From: Streptomyces liangshanensis
GTDB lineage: Bacteria > Actinomycetota > Actinomycetes > Streptomycetales > Streptomycetaceae
NCBI RefSeq assembly: GCF_011694815.1
Contig: NZ_CP050177.1
Coordinates: 2,965,001-3,029,000, forward strand
DNA: 64,000 nt
Direction: 5' to 3'
Part shown: positions 1-8,712 of the stretch, piece after piece
How positions within the stretch are numbered: the stretch's first letter is position 1
Layout: every line of letters starts with the position of its first letter
Notes under the pieces: generated by a model
The model's input: the letters and a program-made list of their open reading frames with translations, nothing else
Database searches by the model: none
What the model was told of the DNA's origin: nothing
Program-made: the position numbers and the translations under genes

Positions 1-940
1 GGGGGCGGCCGTCCGCGTCCCTGCGCGGGCCGGGGGCCACTTCCTCGCCCTCCTCCCCCTCCTCCCTCTTCAGTTCGCGCCTCAGGTCCCGCTTGCTGCC
101 CGTCGCCGTCCAGGCGGCGCAGAACAGCAGGAGCTTCGCGGTGAAGTTGATCCACAGCAGCAGCGCGATGGGGACGCCGAACGCGCCGTACATCGTCTTG
201 CCGGCCACGTTCGTCAGGTAGCCGCCGAGCAGCAGCTTGAGGAGTTCGAAGCCGACGGCGCCGATCGCGGCGGCGACGAAGAGCCGGCGGCGCGGCGGGT
301 TCACGCGCGGGAGCAGCGTCAGCACGTACAGCAGGATGAGGAAGTCGGCGACGGCGGCCGTCAGGACGGCGCTGGCCTGGAGCAGTATGCCGCCCGCCCC
401 GTCCTGGGAGATGCCCAGGTGCCTGGCCGTCCAGCCGATCGCGGTGGAGCCGAATCCCGAGGCGCCGAGCGAGACGAGGCCGACCCCGCTGAGGCCGACG
501 AGGACGACGGCGTCCTTGGCGCGGACCACGAACGGGTTGCCCTGGTCGAGGTGGTCCTTCTCCCACACGGCCCGCAGGCAGTCGCGCATGGCGGTGATCC
601 AGCTGACGCCGGTGAACAGGAGCAGCAGCCCGGCGACCACCCCGACCGTGCCCGCGTTGGCCACCAGGTTGTTGATGTCGAGCTGCTTGGAGATGCCGGG
701 CACCTGGTCGGTGAGGCTGTGCTCGACGCGGTGGAGCTGGCTGTCGCTGAGCAGTGCCGCGCCGATCGCGGCGGCGACGGTGAGCAGCGGGAAGAGCGCC
801 ACGAAGCTGATGAACGTGATCGCCGCCGCCAGCCGGGTCCAGTGCACCCGTTCGAGCGTCTCGTACGAGCGCCAGGCGTGCGTGCGCAGGAAGCGGGCGA
901 CGAACGGGCCGATGACGGGGAGCTTGCTCAGCCAGTCCAT
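1..940 (-). CDS. YihY/virulence factor BrkB family membrane protein (3' end outside window)
   Basis: This is a polytopic inner-membrane protein of the YihY/BrkB family; no biochemical activity is established for the family. The reading frame begins MDWLSKLPVIGP and stays open to the left edge, so the C terminus is missing. Several hydrophobic helices are visible, including AAITFISFVALFPLLTV near residue 40, VGVVAGLLLLFTG near 100, and a last pair ending around ALLLWINFTAKLLLF. The end that is visible is charged and rich in Glu and Arg (KREEGGEEGEE), as is common for the cytoplasmic tail. An in-frame ATG at 961 would add seven residues; neither start has a convincing Shine-Dalgarno sequence. 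The next gene (the UbiA-type transferase) is on the same strand about 70 bp upstream, so co-transcription is possible. Confidence 0.85.
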   Translation of the reverse strand, partial: MDWLSKLPVIGPFVARFLRTHAWRSYETLERVHWTRLAAAITFISFVALFPLLTVAAAIGAALLSDSQLHRVEHSLTDQVPGISKQLDINNLVANAGTVGVVAGLLLLFTGVSWITAMRDCLRAVWEKDHLDQGNPFVVRAKDAVVLVGLSGVGLVSLGASGFGSTAIGWTARHLGISQDGAGGILLQASAVLTAAVADFLILLYVLTLLPRVNPPRRRLFVAAAIGAVGFELLKLLLGGYLTNVAGKTMYGAFGVPIALLLWINFTAKLLLFCAAWTATGSKRDLRRELKREEGEEGEEVAPGPRRDADGRP

Positions 941-1013
941 GGAGGAGATGTACCCCCGCATCGGGAAACCAGTGCCGGGGTCCCCCGGAAGCGCGGGCGG
1001 GTCCTGGGGGCGG

Positions 1014-1991
1014 TCACAGGTCGGCGACCGCCAGTCCGTACATCGCCAGCCACACCAGGCCGATGACGGCGAGCGGGCGGTCGCGCAGGACGACGTCCTC
1101 GGGGGCGCCCGCCGTGCCGCGGTCGGCGAAGACCGCGTACCGCAGGACGGCCAGGATGAACGCGATCATCGAGAGCTGGCGCCAGGGCAGCAGGCCGCCG
1201 TCGGCGGTGCCGCCGCTCTCCAGGGCCCACAGGCAGTAGGCGAGGACCGCGACGCCGGCCGCGAGCTGCCAGACGAACCGCAGGTAGCCGGTGGTGTACG
1301 AGGTGAGCAGGGCCCGGGTCGCGCCGGCCGCGCCCTCCATGCGGACGGCTTCCGAGTAGCGCTTGGCGGCGACCATGAAGAGCGCGCCGAAGCCGGCGGT
1401 GATCAGGAACCAGCGGGAGAGCGGGATGCCGAGGGCGACCCCGCCGATCATCGCGCGCATCAGGAAGCCGGTGGTGACCACGGCGAGGTCGACGACGAGG
1501 ACGTGCTTGAGCCAGACGCAGTAGGCGAGTTGCATGACGACGTAGGCGCTCAGCAGGGCGGCGGTCATCGGCGTGCAGAGGGCGGCCGCGCTCCCGGTGG
1601 CGGCCGCGGCGAGCAGCGCGCCCGCGCCGTACGCGACGGGTACCGGGACCTGCCCGGCGGCGACGGGCCTGCGGCGTTTCTCGGGGTGGGCGCGGTCGGC
1701 CTCGGCGTCCCGCGCGTCGTTGACCAGGTAGACGGCGGAGGCGGCGGCCGTGAACAGGACGAAGACGAGGGCCAGTTGTACGGCGGTGTGGCGGGAGTCC
1801 AGCTCGCCCGCGGCGGCCGGGGCGGCGGCCACCAGCACGTTCTTGACCCACTGGCGGGGGCGCGCGGTCCTGATCAGGCCGGCGGGGAGGCGGAGGGGGC
1901 CCCGGGCGGGGAGGGGCGGGCGGCGGGGGCCGGGGGCGCGGCCGGACTGTTTGACGAGGGTCGCGGCGCGCTCGGTCACGGGCTCAGCCAT
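1014..1991 (-). CDS. UbiA-family decaprenyl-phosphate phosphoribosyltransferase
   Basis: This is a UbiA-superfamily integral-membrane prenyltransferase, most like the mycobacterial Rv3806c enzyme, which moves 5-phosphoribose from PRPP onto decaprenyl phosphate. That is the first committed step toward decaprenylphosphoryl-arabinose. The 325-residue protein has a basic, proline-rich N terminus and then RPRQWVKN (45-51), the usual opening of the family. The first Asp-rich motif NDARDAEADR is at 91-100, and about eight further hydrophobic helices follow. The start overlaps the stop of the PAP2 phosphatase gene by 8 bp (1984-1991), so the two are translationally coupled. DprE1- and DprE2-like genes are divergently placed next door, which supports this role over menaquinone or heme prenylation. 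The exact lipid acceptor in this organism is inferred, not shown. Confidence 0.9.
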   Translation of the reverse strand: MAEPVTERAATLVKQSGRAPGPRRPPLPARGPLRLPAGLIRTARPRQWVKNVLVAAAPAAAGELDSRHTAVQLALVFVLFTAAASAVYLVNDARDAEADRAHPEKRRRPVAAGQVPVPVAYGAGALLAAAATGSAAALCTPMTAALLSAYVVMQLAYCVWLKHVLVVDLAVVTTGFLMRAMIGGVALGIPLSRWFLITAGFGALFMVAAKRYSEAVRMEGAAGATRALLTSYTTGYLRFVWQLAAGVAVLAYCLWALESGGTADGGLLPWRQLSMIAFILAVLRYAVFADRGTAGAPEDVVLRDRPLAVIGLVWLAMYGLAVADL

Positions 1992-2553
1992 GGCGGCCTC
2001 CCCCGGCCGCCGCGGGGAGCCGGGCGGCGGCCGGCCGTCCGCGGTGCCGGGCGGTGCCCGCCCGGGCGGTGAGGGCGCCGAGCAGGGCGCCCGCGACGAC
2101 GTCGGACGGGTAGTGGACGCCGGCCACCAGCCGGGAGACGCACATGGCCGCCGCGAGGGGCGTCACCCACCGCCCGCCGGGGGGCCGCAGGGCGCCGAAG
2201 GCCACGGCGGCGGCCGCGGCCGAGGCGGCGTGGGAGCTGGGGAAGGAGTGCCGTCCTGCGGTGCGGACGAGGGGCGCGAAGGTCGCGGGGGCGGGGCGCG
2301 GGCGGCGTACGACCCGCTTGACGCCCATGCTCGCGAGGTGCGCGGCGCCGACCAGGGCGGTGGCGCGGAGCCAGGTGCCGCGCCGTTCCCGGTCGGTGGC
2401 GGCGCCGAGGAGGCCGGCCGCGAGCCACAGGGCGCCGTGCTCGCCGCCGGCCGAGAGGGCGCGGGCGGCGGTGGCGACGCGGGGCCGGGTCCCGTACCCC
2501 CGCAGCGCGGCCAGGACGCGGTGGTCGGTGTCTCCGTACGTTCCGCAGGACAT
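1984..2553 (-). CDS. PAP2-family phosphatase, probable decaprenylphosphoryl-5-phosphoribose phosphatase
   Basis: This is a membrane acid phosphatase of the PAP2 family. All three active-site motifs are present: K79-xxxxx-RP (KRVVRRPRP), PSSH at 105-108, and SRLVAGVHYPSD at 140-151 with the catalytic His and its Asp partner. At 189 residues it has the length of the mycobacterial Rv3807c protein, proposed to remove the 5-phosphate from decaprenyl-phosphoribose-phosphate. The gene lies directly upstream of, and overlaps, the phosphoribosyltransferase, which makes this substrate more likely than a generic lipid phosphate. The start ATG has GGGGAGG three bases upstream; this Shine-Dalgarno falls within a short hairpin (2560-2576). 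Confidence 0.85.
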   Translation of the reverse strand: MSCGTYGDTDHRVLAALRGYGTRPRVATAARALSAGGEHGALWLAAGLLGAATDRERRGTWLRATALVGAAHLASMGVKRVVRRPRPAPATFAPLVRTAGRHSFPSSHAASAAAAAVAFGALRPPGGRWVTPLAAAMCVSRLVAGVHYPSDVVAGALLGALTARAGTARHRGRPAAARLPAAAGGGRHG

Positions 2554-2559
2554 GGGCCT

Positions 2560-2576
2560 CCCCTTTCACCAAGGGG
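2560..2576 (-). promoter_or_regulatory. Small hairpin covering the PAP2 gene ribosome-binding site
   Basis: Reading leftward, CCCCTT and AAGGGG flank a five-base loop, and the 3' arm supplies the GGGG of the GGGGAGG Shine-Dalgarno for the PAP2 start at 2553. Folding would reduce access to the ribosome-binding site. The stem is only 6 bp, so any regulatory role is speculative. Confidence 0.3.
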
Positions 2577-2723
2577 CCACCCTTGCCCGTATTCGCATGA
2601 TTTTCGGCTTGTCGTCCCACGACACTCCCCCAACCACCCGTTCATACGAGTTCCTCAGGCATTGGGTCAGGCAGTGCACCAAAGGCGACAAAGAATGAGG
2701 TATGGGGCGATACGGTCACCTCC

Positions 2724-4112
2724 ATGTCTGTCGATACCTTGTCTGCCGCCACCGGGCCTGTCGATACCACCGTCTCCATGACCGGCTGGGGCCGTACCGC
2801 CCCCACCACCGCCCTGCTGGTACGTCCCCGCTCGTACGCGGAGGCCGCCGCCGCCGTACGCGACTGCGGACGCCGCGGCTCGATCGCCCGGGGGCTCGGC
2901 CGGGCCTACGGCGACGCGGCGCAGAACGCGGGCGGCTCGGTCCTCGACATGACGGCCCTGGACCGCGTGCGCTCGATCGACGCGGAGGCGGGGGTGGTCG
3001 TCTGCGACGCGGGGACCAGCCTGCACACGCTGATGAAGGTGCTGCTGCCGCTCGGATGGTTCGTCCCGGTCACCCCCGGGACCCGTTACGTGACGGTCGG
3101 CGGGGCCATCAGCGCCGACATCCACGGCAAGAACCACCACGTCTCCGGCTCGTTCTCGCGCCACGTCCGGTCCCTGGACCTGCTGACGGCGGACGGCGAG
3201 ATCCGTACGGTCCTGCCCGGCACTCCGCTCTTCGACGCGACGGCGGGCGGGATGGGGCTCACCGGGGTGATCCTGTCGGCGGCCTTCCAGCTCCACCCGG
3301 TCGCGACGACGCTGATGTCCGTCGACACGGAACGCGCCACCGACATCGACGACCTGCTGGCCCGGCTCACCAGCACCGACCACCGCTACCGGTACTCGGT
3401 CGCCTGGATCGACCTGCTCGCCCGGGGCCGGGGCGCGGCACTGGGGCGCGCCGTCCTGACCCGCGGGGACCACGCGCCCCTGGACGCGCTGCCGGCCCGC
3501 GCGCGCCGGCGCCCGCTCGCCTTCCGGCCCGTGCGGCTGCCCGCCGCGCCCTCCCACCTGCCGTCGGGCCTCCTGGGACGGACCACGGTCGGCGCCTTCA
3601 ACGAGCTCTGGTACCGCCGGGCGCCCCGGCGGCGGACCGGCGAACTCCAGCAGCTGACCTCGTTCTTCCACCCGCTCGACGGCGTGCCGCACTGGAACCG
3701 CGTCTACGGACGGGACGGCTTCGTCCAGTACCAGTTCGTCGTCGGGTACGGGCAGGAGGAGACGCTGCGGCGGATCGTGCGCAGCATCGCGCGGCGCGGC
3801 TGTCCCTCGTTCCTCGCGGTGCTCAAGCGGTTCGGCGAGGGCGATCCGGGGTGGCTGTCGTTCCCGATGGCCGGCTGGACCCTGGCGCTGGACATCCCCG
3901 TCGGGCTGACCGGCCTCGGCTCGTTCCTGGACGAGCTGGACGAGGAGGTCGCGACGGCGGGCGGCCGGGTCTACCTCGCGAAGGACGCGCGGCTGCGGCC
4001 CGACCTGGTCACCGCGATGTATCCGCGCCTCGACGACTTCCGGGCGCTGCGGGGCGAGCTGGACCCGCGGTCGGTCTTCACGTCCGACCTCGCGCGCCGC
4101 CTCGGCCTCTGA
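2724..4112 (+). CDS. dprE1: Decaprenylphosphoryl-beta-D-ribose oxidase-like FAD enzyme (DprE1)
   Basis: This is an FAD-dependent oxidase that, in mycobacteria, oxidises the 2'-hydroxyl of decaprenylphosphoryl-ribose to the 2-keto intermediate. The protein is 462 residues, the normal family length. An N-terminal FAD_binding_4 domain (about 25-200) contains GLGRAYGDAA and ADIHGKNHH. The C-terminal substrate domain carries WLSFPMAGW and YLAKDARL; K420 aligns with Mtb Lys418. The position of Mtb Cys387, the target of covalent benzothiazinones, is Ala388 here (GWTLALDIP). The gene is divergent from the phosphoribosyltransferase/phosphatase pair and 43 bp upstream of the DprE2-like reductase. The start ATG follows a weak ribosome site (CACCTCC before ATG); no better in-frame alternative is seen. 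Confidence 0.9.
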   Translation: MSVDTLSAATGPVDTTVSMTGWGRTAPTTALLVRPRSYAEAAAAVRDCGRRGSIARGLGRAYGDAAQNAGGSVLDMTALDRVRSIDAEAGVVVCDAGTSLHTLMKVLLPLGWFVPVTPGTRYVTVGGAISADIHGKNHHVSGSFSRHVRSLDLLTADGEIRTVLPGTPLFDATAGGMGLTGVILSAAFQLHPVATTLMSVDTERATDIDDLLARLTSTDHRYRYSVAWIDLLARGRGAALGRAVLTRGDHAPLDALPARARRRPLAFRPVRLPAAPSHLPSGLLGRTTVGAFNELWYRRAPRRRTGELQQLTSFFHPLDGVPHWNRVYGRDGFVQYQFVVGYGQEETLRRIVRSIARRGCPSFLAVLKRFGEGDPGWLSFPMAGWTLALDIPVGLTGLGSFLDELDEEVATAGGRVYLAKDARLRPDLVTAMYPRLDDFRALRGELDPRSVFTSDLARRLGL

Positions 4113-4155
4113 CGCCCACTGCCCTGTTTCCCCCCACCTCTCAAGGAGATCCCCG

Positions 4156-4911
4156 ATGAAGGACGCCTTCGGTATCCCGCAGTCCTTGCTCATCCTCGGA
4201 GGCACGTCCGAGATCGGCCTGGCCACCGCCCGCCGCATGATCGCCCGGCGCACCCGTACGGTCTGGCTGGCCGGCCGCCCCTCCCCCGACCTGGAGAACG
4301 CCGCCGACGGGCTGCGCGCGCTGGGCGCGGACGTCCGTACGGTCGACTTCGACGCCCTGGACCCGGCCTCGCACGAGGAGACCCTCGGGAAGGTCTTCGC
4401 GGAGGGCGACATCGACATGGTGCTGCTGGCGTTCGGGGTCCTCGGCGACCAGGCGCGCGACGAGGCGGCGCCGCTCGCGGCGGTGCGGGTGGCGCAGACC
4501 AACTACACCGGGGCGATCTCGGCCGGGCTGGTGTGCGCGGGCGCCCTCCAGACGCAGGGGCACGGCTCGCTGGTGGTGCTGTCGTCGGTGGCCGGGGAGC
4601 GCGCGCGGCGCGCCAACTTCATCTACGGGTCGAGCAAGGCCGGCCTCGACTCGTTCGCCCAGGGGCTGGGCGACGCGATGCACGGCACGGGGGTGCAGGT
4701 CATGATCGTGCGGCCCGGGTTCGTCCGGTCGAAGATGACGGCGGGCCTGGAGGAGACGCCGCTGGCCACCACGCCGGAGGCGGTGGCGCTGGCGATCGAG
4801 CTGGGACTGCGGCGCCGCTCGGAGGCGGTGTGGGTGCCGGGGGCGATGCGCGTGGTGATGTCGGCCCTGAGGCACCTCCCGCGCCCCCTGTTCCGACGGC
4901 TGCCGGTCTGA
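4156..4911 (+). CDS. dprE2: Decaprenylphospho-2-keto-ribose reductase, short-chain dehydrogenase (DprE2)
   Basis: This is a short-chain dehydrogenase/reductase expected to use NAD(P)H to reduce the 2-keto intermediate made by DprE1, completing the epimerisation of decaprenylphosphoryl-ribose to the arabinose form. The nucleotide-binding glycine motif GGTSEIG is at 15-21, LSSVAG gives the catalytic Ser, and Y157-xxx-K161 (YGSSK) is the catalytic pair. The length, 251 residues, is standard. It lies 43 bp after dprE1 with a clear AAGGAG ribosome site, so the two form an operon. The C-terminal arm rich in Leu and Arg (LRHLPRPLFRRLP) is typical of DprE2 and may sit at the membrane. A generic SDR role is the only alternative; the pairing makes it unlikely. 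Confidence 0.9.
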   Translation: MKDAFGIPQSLLILGGTSEIGLATARRMIARRTRTVWLAGRPSPDLENAADGLRALGADVRTVDFDALDPASHEETLGKVFAEGDIDMVLLAFGVLGDQARDEAAPLAAVRVAQTNYTGAISAGLVCAGALQTQGHGSLVVLSSVAGERARRANFIYGSSKAGLDSFAQGLGDAMHGTGVQVMIVRPGFVRSKMTAGLEETPLATTPEAVALAIELGLRRRSEAVWVPGAMRVVMSALRHLPRPLFRRLPV

Positions 4912-4922
4912 GACCGGCAGCC
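4898..4922. terminator. Hairpin terminator between dprE2 and the ALF-repeat gene
   Basis: GGCTGCCGGTCT and AGACCGGCAGCC form a perfect inverted repeat that contains the dprE2 stop codon (4909-4911). The opposing gene ends at 4934, so the hairpin can end transcription from both sides. There is no T tract, as is usual in high-GC actinomycetes. Confidence 0.65.
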
Positions 4923-4933
4923 TGCGCTGAACC

Positions 4934-5692
4934 TCAGCCCTTGGCGGACTTCCCCTTGGCCTCGTCCTGCTGCCGGGCCGTGTACTGCCCCGCGTCCAGG
5001 AAGGTCTGGATCTCGGTGGGGGTGCCGTTCAGTGCCTTGCGGCCGGCCGCCTGCACGGCGGGACCGCCCGTGCTGATGATCTGGGCGATGCGCACGCGGT
5101 TGTCCTGGAGGCGGGCCTGGTACTGACCGAGGTCGATGAACACCTGGATGTCCTGGGCGGTGCCGTCCAACGCCTTGGTGGCCGCCTCCCGCACGGTGGG
5201 GCCTCCGCTGCTGAGGAGCTGGGCGGTGCGTACCCGGTTGTCCTCCAACCGGGCCCGGTACTGCCCCACCTCCAGGAAGAAACGGATGTCCTGGGCCGTA
5301 CCGTCCAACGCCTTGGAGGCATCCCTCTGCACCCCTTTGCCCCCGACGCCGAGGATCTGGGTGACACGGACCCGGTCGTCCTCCAGACGAGCCGCGTACT
5401 GGCCCGTCTCCAGGAAGGTCCGCATGTCCTCCGGTGTACCGTCGAGCGCCTTCTGCGCCGCCGCGCGCAGTCCCTTGCCGCTGAACTCGTCAGCGAGGAT
5501 CTTCAGGATGGCGACCCTGTCCTCCTCCGCCGGATCCGCGGCATCCGCGACCGCGTCCGCGGCCCGGACGGAGGCGGAGGACGCCGGCGACGAACTGTCC
5601 TGGGCGGCGATCACGGGAGAGGCGATCAGGACAGCCGAGGCGACGGCTGCCACGGAGGCGACCGTCGAGACGCGGGTCAACTTCATATGCAT
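4934..5692 (-). CDS. Secreted ALF-repeat protein
   Basis: The reading frame is a secreted protein made mostly of short alpha-helical repeats of the actinobacterial ALF type (named for an Ala-Leu-Phe pattern); no biochemical function is established. The start MHMKLTR is chosen because GGGAAAAGG lies about six bases upstream; it gives a classical signal peptide with a hydrophobic core (VAAVASAVLIASPV) ending at an AxA-like site. After a linker come four repeats with a 46-residue period, each starting ALDGT or ALNGT, followed by D(I/M)xxF and GQYxAR, with DxRVR in the first three. The protein ends in Lys (KGKSAKG). Related repeats occur in large polymorphic toxin-like proteins of Streptomyces, but no toxin domain is present here. 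Confidence 0.8.
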   Translation of the reverse strand: MHMKLTRVSTVASVAAVASAVLIASPVIAAQDSSSPASSASVRAADAVADAADPAEEDRVAILKILADEFSGKGLRAAAQKALDGTPEDMRTFLETGQYAARLEDDRVRVTQILGVGGKGVQRDASKALDGTAQDIRFFLEVGQYRARLEDNRVRTAQLLSSGGPTVREAATKALDGTAQDIQVFIDLGQYQARLQDNRVRIAQIISTGGPAVQAAGRKALNGTPTEIQTFLDAGQYTARQQDEAKGKSAKG

Positions 5693-5775
5693 GACCAACC
5701 TTTTCCCAGGAGATGGCGTGGCTTTGCATACGGTAAGGGATCTCTCCGCTCCGATCACCCTATTTATAAAGGCGG

Positions 5776-6369
5776 TTACGGCCTGAGCGAGGGGGTGGCC
5801 CGGTCCGCGGGGGTGCTCTGCGAGGGCACCCCCGGGATCTCGCCGCCGCCGCCGAACGCGTACTCGTGCAGCTTGCGCCAGACCAGGTCCTCGCCCTGCT
5901 CGTACAGCGCGAAGGAGGTGCAGCTCCAGTGCGCCGCGTAGTCGGCCAGCTCCGCGTAGGCGCGGTCCATCGCCTCCTCGGCGATGCCGTGGGCCACGGT
6001 GACGTGGGGGTGGTACGGGAACTGGAGTTCCCGTACGAGCGGGCCCGACGCGTCCCGTACCCGCTTCTGGAGCCAGGCGCAGGCCGAGGCGCCCTCCACG
6101 ACCTGGACGAAGACGACCGGGGAGAGGGGGCGGAACGTACCCGTGCCGGACAGCCGCATCGGGAACGGCCTGCTGGCCGCCGCGACGGCCGCGAGGTGTG
6201 CCTCGATCGCGGGCAGGGCCGCCGCGTCGACCTCGGTCGGGGGCAGGAGGGTGACGTGGGTGGGGATGCCGGGCGCGGCCGTGTCGCCGAAGGCCGCACG
6301 CCGCTCCTGGAGCAGGCTGCCGTACGGCTCCGGGACCGCGATCGAAACGCCGAGCGTTACGGTCCCCAC
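5776..6369 (-). CDS. 2'-5' RNA ligase/cyclic phosphodiesterase family protein
   Basis: This is a member of the 2H phosphoesterase superfamily (LigT/ThpR-like), cytosolic enzymes that open cyclic phosphodiesters or join RNA ends. Both signature motifs are present at the expected spacing: HVT at 38-40 and HVT at 122-124 (PHVTVAHG). The 197 residues cover the full two-lobed fold. The C-terminal 20 residues are polar and probably disordered. The gene stands alone; its upstream side faces the 3' end of trpS, which is on the same strand. The natural substrate is unknown, and the family name does not prove ligase activity. Confidence 0.85.
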   Translation of the reverse strand: MGTVTLGVSIAVPEPYGSLLQERRAAFGDTAAPGIPTHVTLLPPTEVDAAALPAIEAHLAAVAAASRPFPMRLSGTGTFRPLSPVVFVQVVEGASACAWLQKRVRDASGPLVRELQFPYHPHVTVAHGIAEEAMDRAYAELADYAAHWSCTSFALYEQGEDLVWRKLHEYAFGGGGEIPGVPSQSTPADRATPSLRP

Positions 6370-6477
6370 GTCGTTCTCCTCAGTCCGTGTGTGTCGGGTG
6401 GTGGTGCGGGTTCGCGCGGGTCGCGCGAGACGGTGCCGCCCGTCAGTGTGACGGTCGTACCGCCCGGCTGACCAGCA

Positions 6478-6511
6478 CCCCCCGAGGTCGGGATTCCGCG
6501 ACTTCGGGGGG
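6478..6511 (-). terminator. Terminator hairpin downstream of trpS
   Basis: CCCCCCGAGGTCG pairs with CGACTTCGGGGGG across an 8-base loop, with one wobble or mismatch. It lies about 65 bases past the trpS stop. Confidence 0.6.
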
Positions 6512-6528
6512 CGCCGGGCCAGGGTCCG

Positions 6529-7741
<1,213 letters not shown>

Positions 7742-7778
7742 TCCGGCGGCCGTGCGACAGAACGAGGAGGTGGTACCC

Positions 7779-7832
7779 GTGAACGCTGTTTCGACATGGG
7801 TGCTCCCCTCCGGGGTCACGGTCGGGCGATAG
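7779..7832 (+). CDS. Possible 17-codon leader peptide
   Basis: A GTG-initiated frame of 17 codons (VNAVSTWVLPSGVTVGR, then TAG) follows a perfect AGGAGG ribosome site eight bases upstream. It lies between a candidate promoter and the alpha/beta hydrolase start 46 bp further on. It has a single Trp codon, so it does not look like a classical trp attenuator. The strong ribosome site is unusual for a chance frame, yet the size allows coincidence. The product is not recognised. Confidence 0.4.
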   Translation: MNAVSTWVLPSGVTVGR

Positions 7833-7878
7833 GTCGTCCGGGAGCGCCGTTCCACGAGCACTCCCGAAAGGCACGACC

Positions 7879-8646
7879 ATGCGATTCATCTCCGAGCACC
7901 GTTCCGGCGACGGTGTCCTCGCGCGCGAGTTCATCCTCGGCGAGATCCCCGGCACCCTGTGGACGCCCGACCAGGCACCTGACCAGGCACCCGGCTCCGC
8001 CGCACCCGCCCCGCTGATCCTCATGGCCCACAACAACGGCCTGCCCAAGGCGGAGCCCCGGCTGGTGGCCCGGGCCCGGCGGTCGGCGGCGCGCGGCTAC
8101 GCGGTGGCCTCCATCGACGCGGCCGGCTGCGGTGACCGGCCCCGTTCCGCCGCCGCCGAGCGGGCCCGCGCGGATCTGCGCCGCGCGATGCGGGCCGGCG
8201 AGCCGGTGGACGGCATCTTCGAGTCCCTCGTCGGCCCGCTGGTCGACCACGCAGTCCCGGAGTGGCGGACCACCCTGGACGCCCTCCTCGACCTGCCCGG
8301 GATCGGCGGCCCGGTCGGCTACTCCGGGTGGGCCGCCCTCGGCATCCGGCTGGTGGTGGCCGACCCGCGGGTCGCGGCCGTCGGCCTCTTCGCCGGGGGG
8401 TACGTGCCCCTTGCCGTGCGCGAGGAGGCGCGGCGGGTCACCGTTCCGCTGCTGCTCCTGTTCCAGTGGGACGACGAGGGCAACCCCCGGCAGCGGAACC
8501 TGGACCTGTTCGACGCCTTCGGCACCCGGGAGAAGACGCTGCACGCCAACATGGGCGGCCACACCGGCACCCCGTGGTTCGAGGCGGAGGACGCGGCCCG
8601 GTTCTTCGACCGGCACCTGAGGCCGGACGGAAACCGGCCCCTCTGA
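7879..8646 (+). CDS. Dienelactone hydrolase-like alpha/beta hydrolase
   Basis: This is a 255-residue cytosolic alpha/beta-hydrolase. The nucleophile elbow is GYSGW with Ser149; the acid is probably in FQWDDEG and the catalytic His in GGHTGTP near the C terminus, all at normal spacing. An early ILMAHNNG supplies the oxyanion region. Weak resemblance to dienelactone hydrolase and esterase families does not fix the substrate. Its ribosome site is GAAAGG before ATG. A possible short leader peptide precedes it, and a strong hairpin follows. Confidence 0.8.
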   Translation: MRFISEHRSGDGVLAREFILGEIPGTLWTPDQAPDQAPGSAAPAPLILMAHNNGLPKAEPRLVARARRSAARGYAVASIDAAGCGDRPRSAAAERARADLRRAMRAGEPVDGIFESLVGPLVDHAVPEWRTTLDALLDLPGIGGPVGYSGWAALGIRLVVADPRVAAVGLFAGGYVPLAVREEARRVTVPLLLLFQWDDEGNPRQRNLDLFDAFGTREKTLHANMGGHTGTPWFEAEDAARFFDRHLRPDGNRPL

Positions 8647-8652
8647 GGCGGG

Positions 8653-8683
8653 CCGGGCGCCGGGGCGTGTCCCCGGCGCCCGG
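8653..8683. terminator. Bidirectional terminator between the hydrolase and glyA
   Basis: CCGGGCGCCGGGG and CCCCGGCGCCCGG form a perfect 13-bp stem with a 5-base loop between the convergent stops at 8646 and 8713. Confidence 0.8.
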
Positions 8684-8712
8684 AGCGCCGTCAGCGGGCG
8701 GGAAGGGCGCCC

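Noticed and set aside
237..2072. Long rightward open frames antisense to the YihY and UbiA-type genes
   Set aside because: Their translations are Arg/Gly/Pro-rich without domains; they arise from third-position GC bias opposite real genes.
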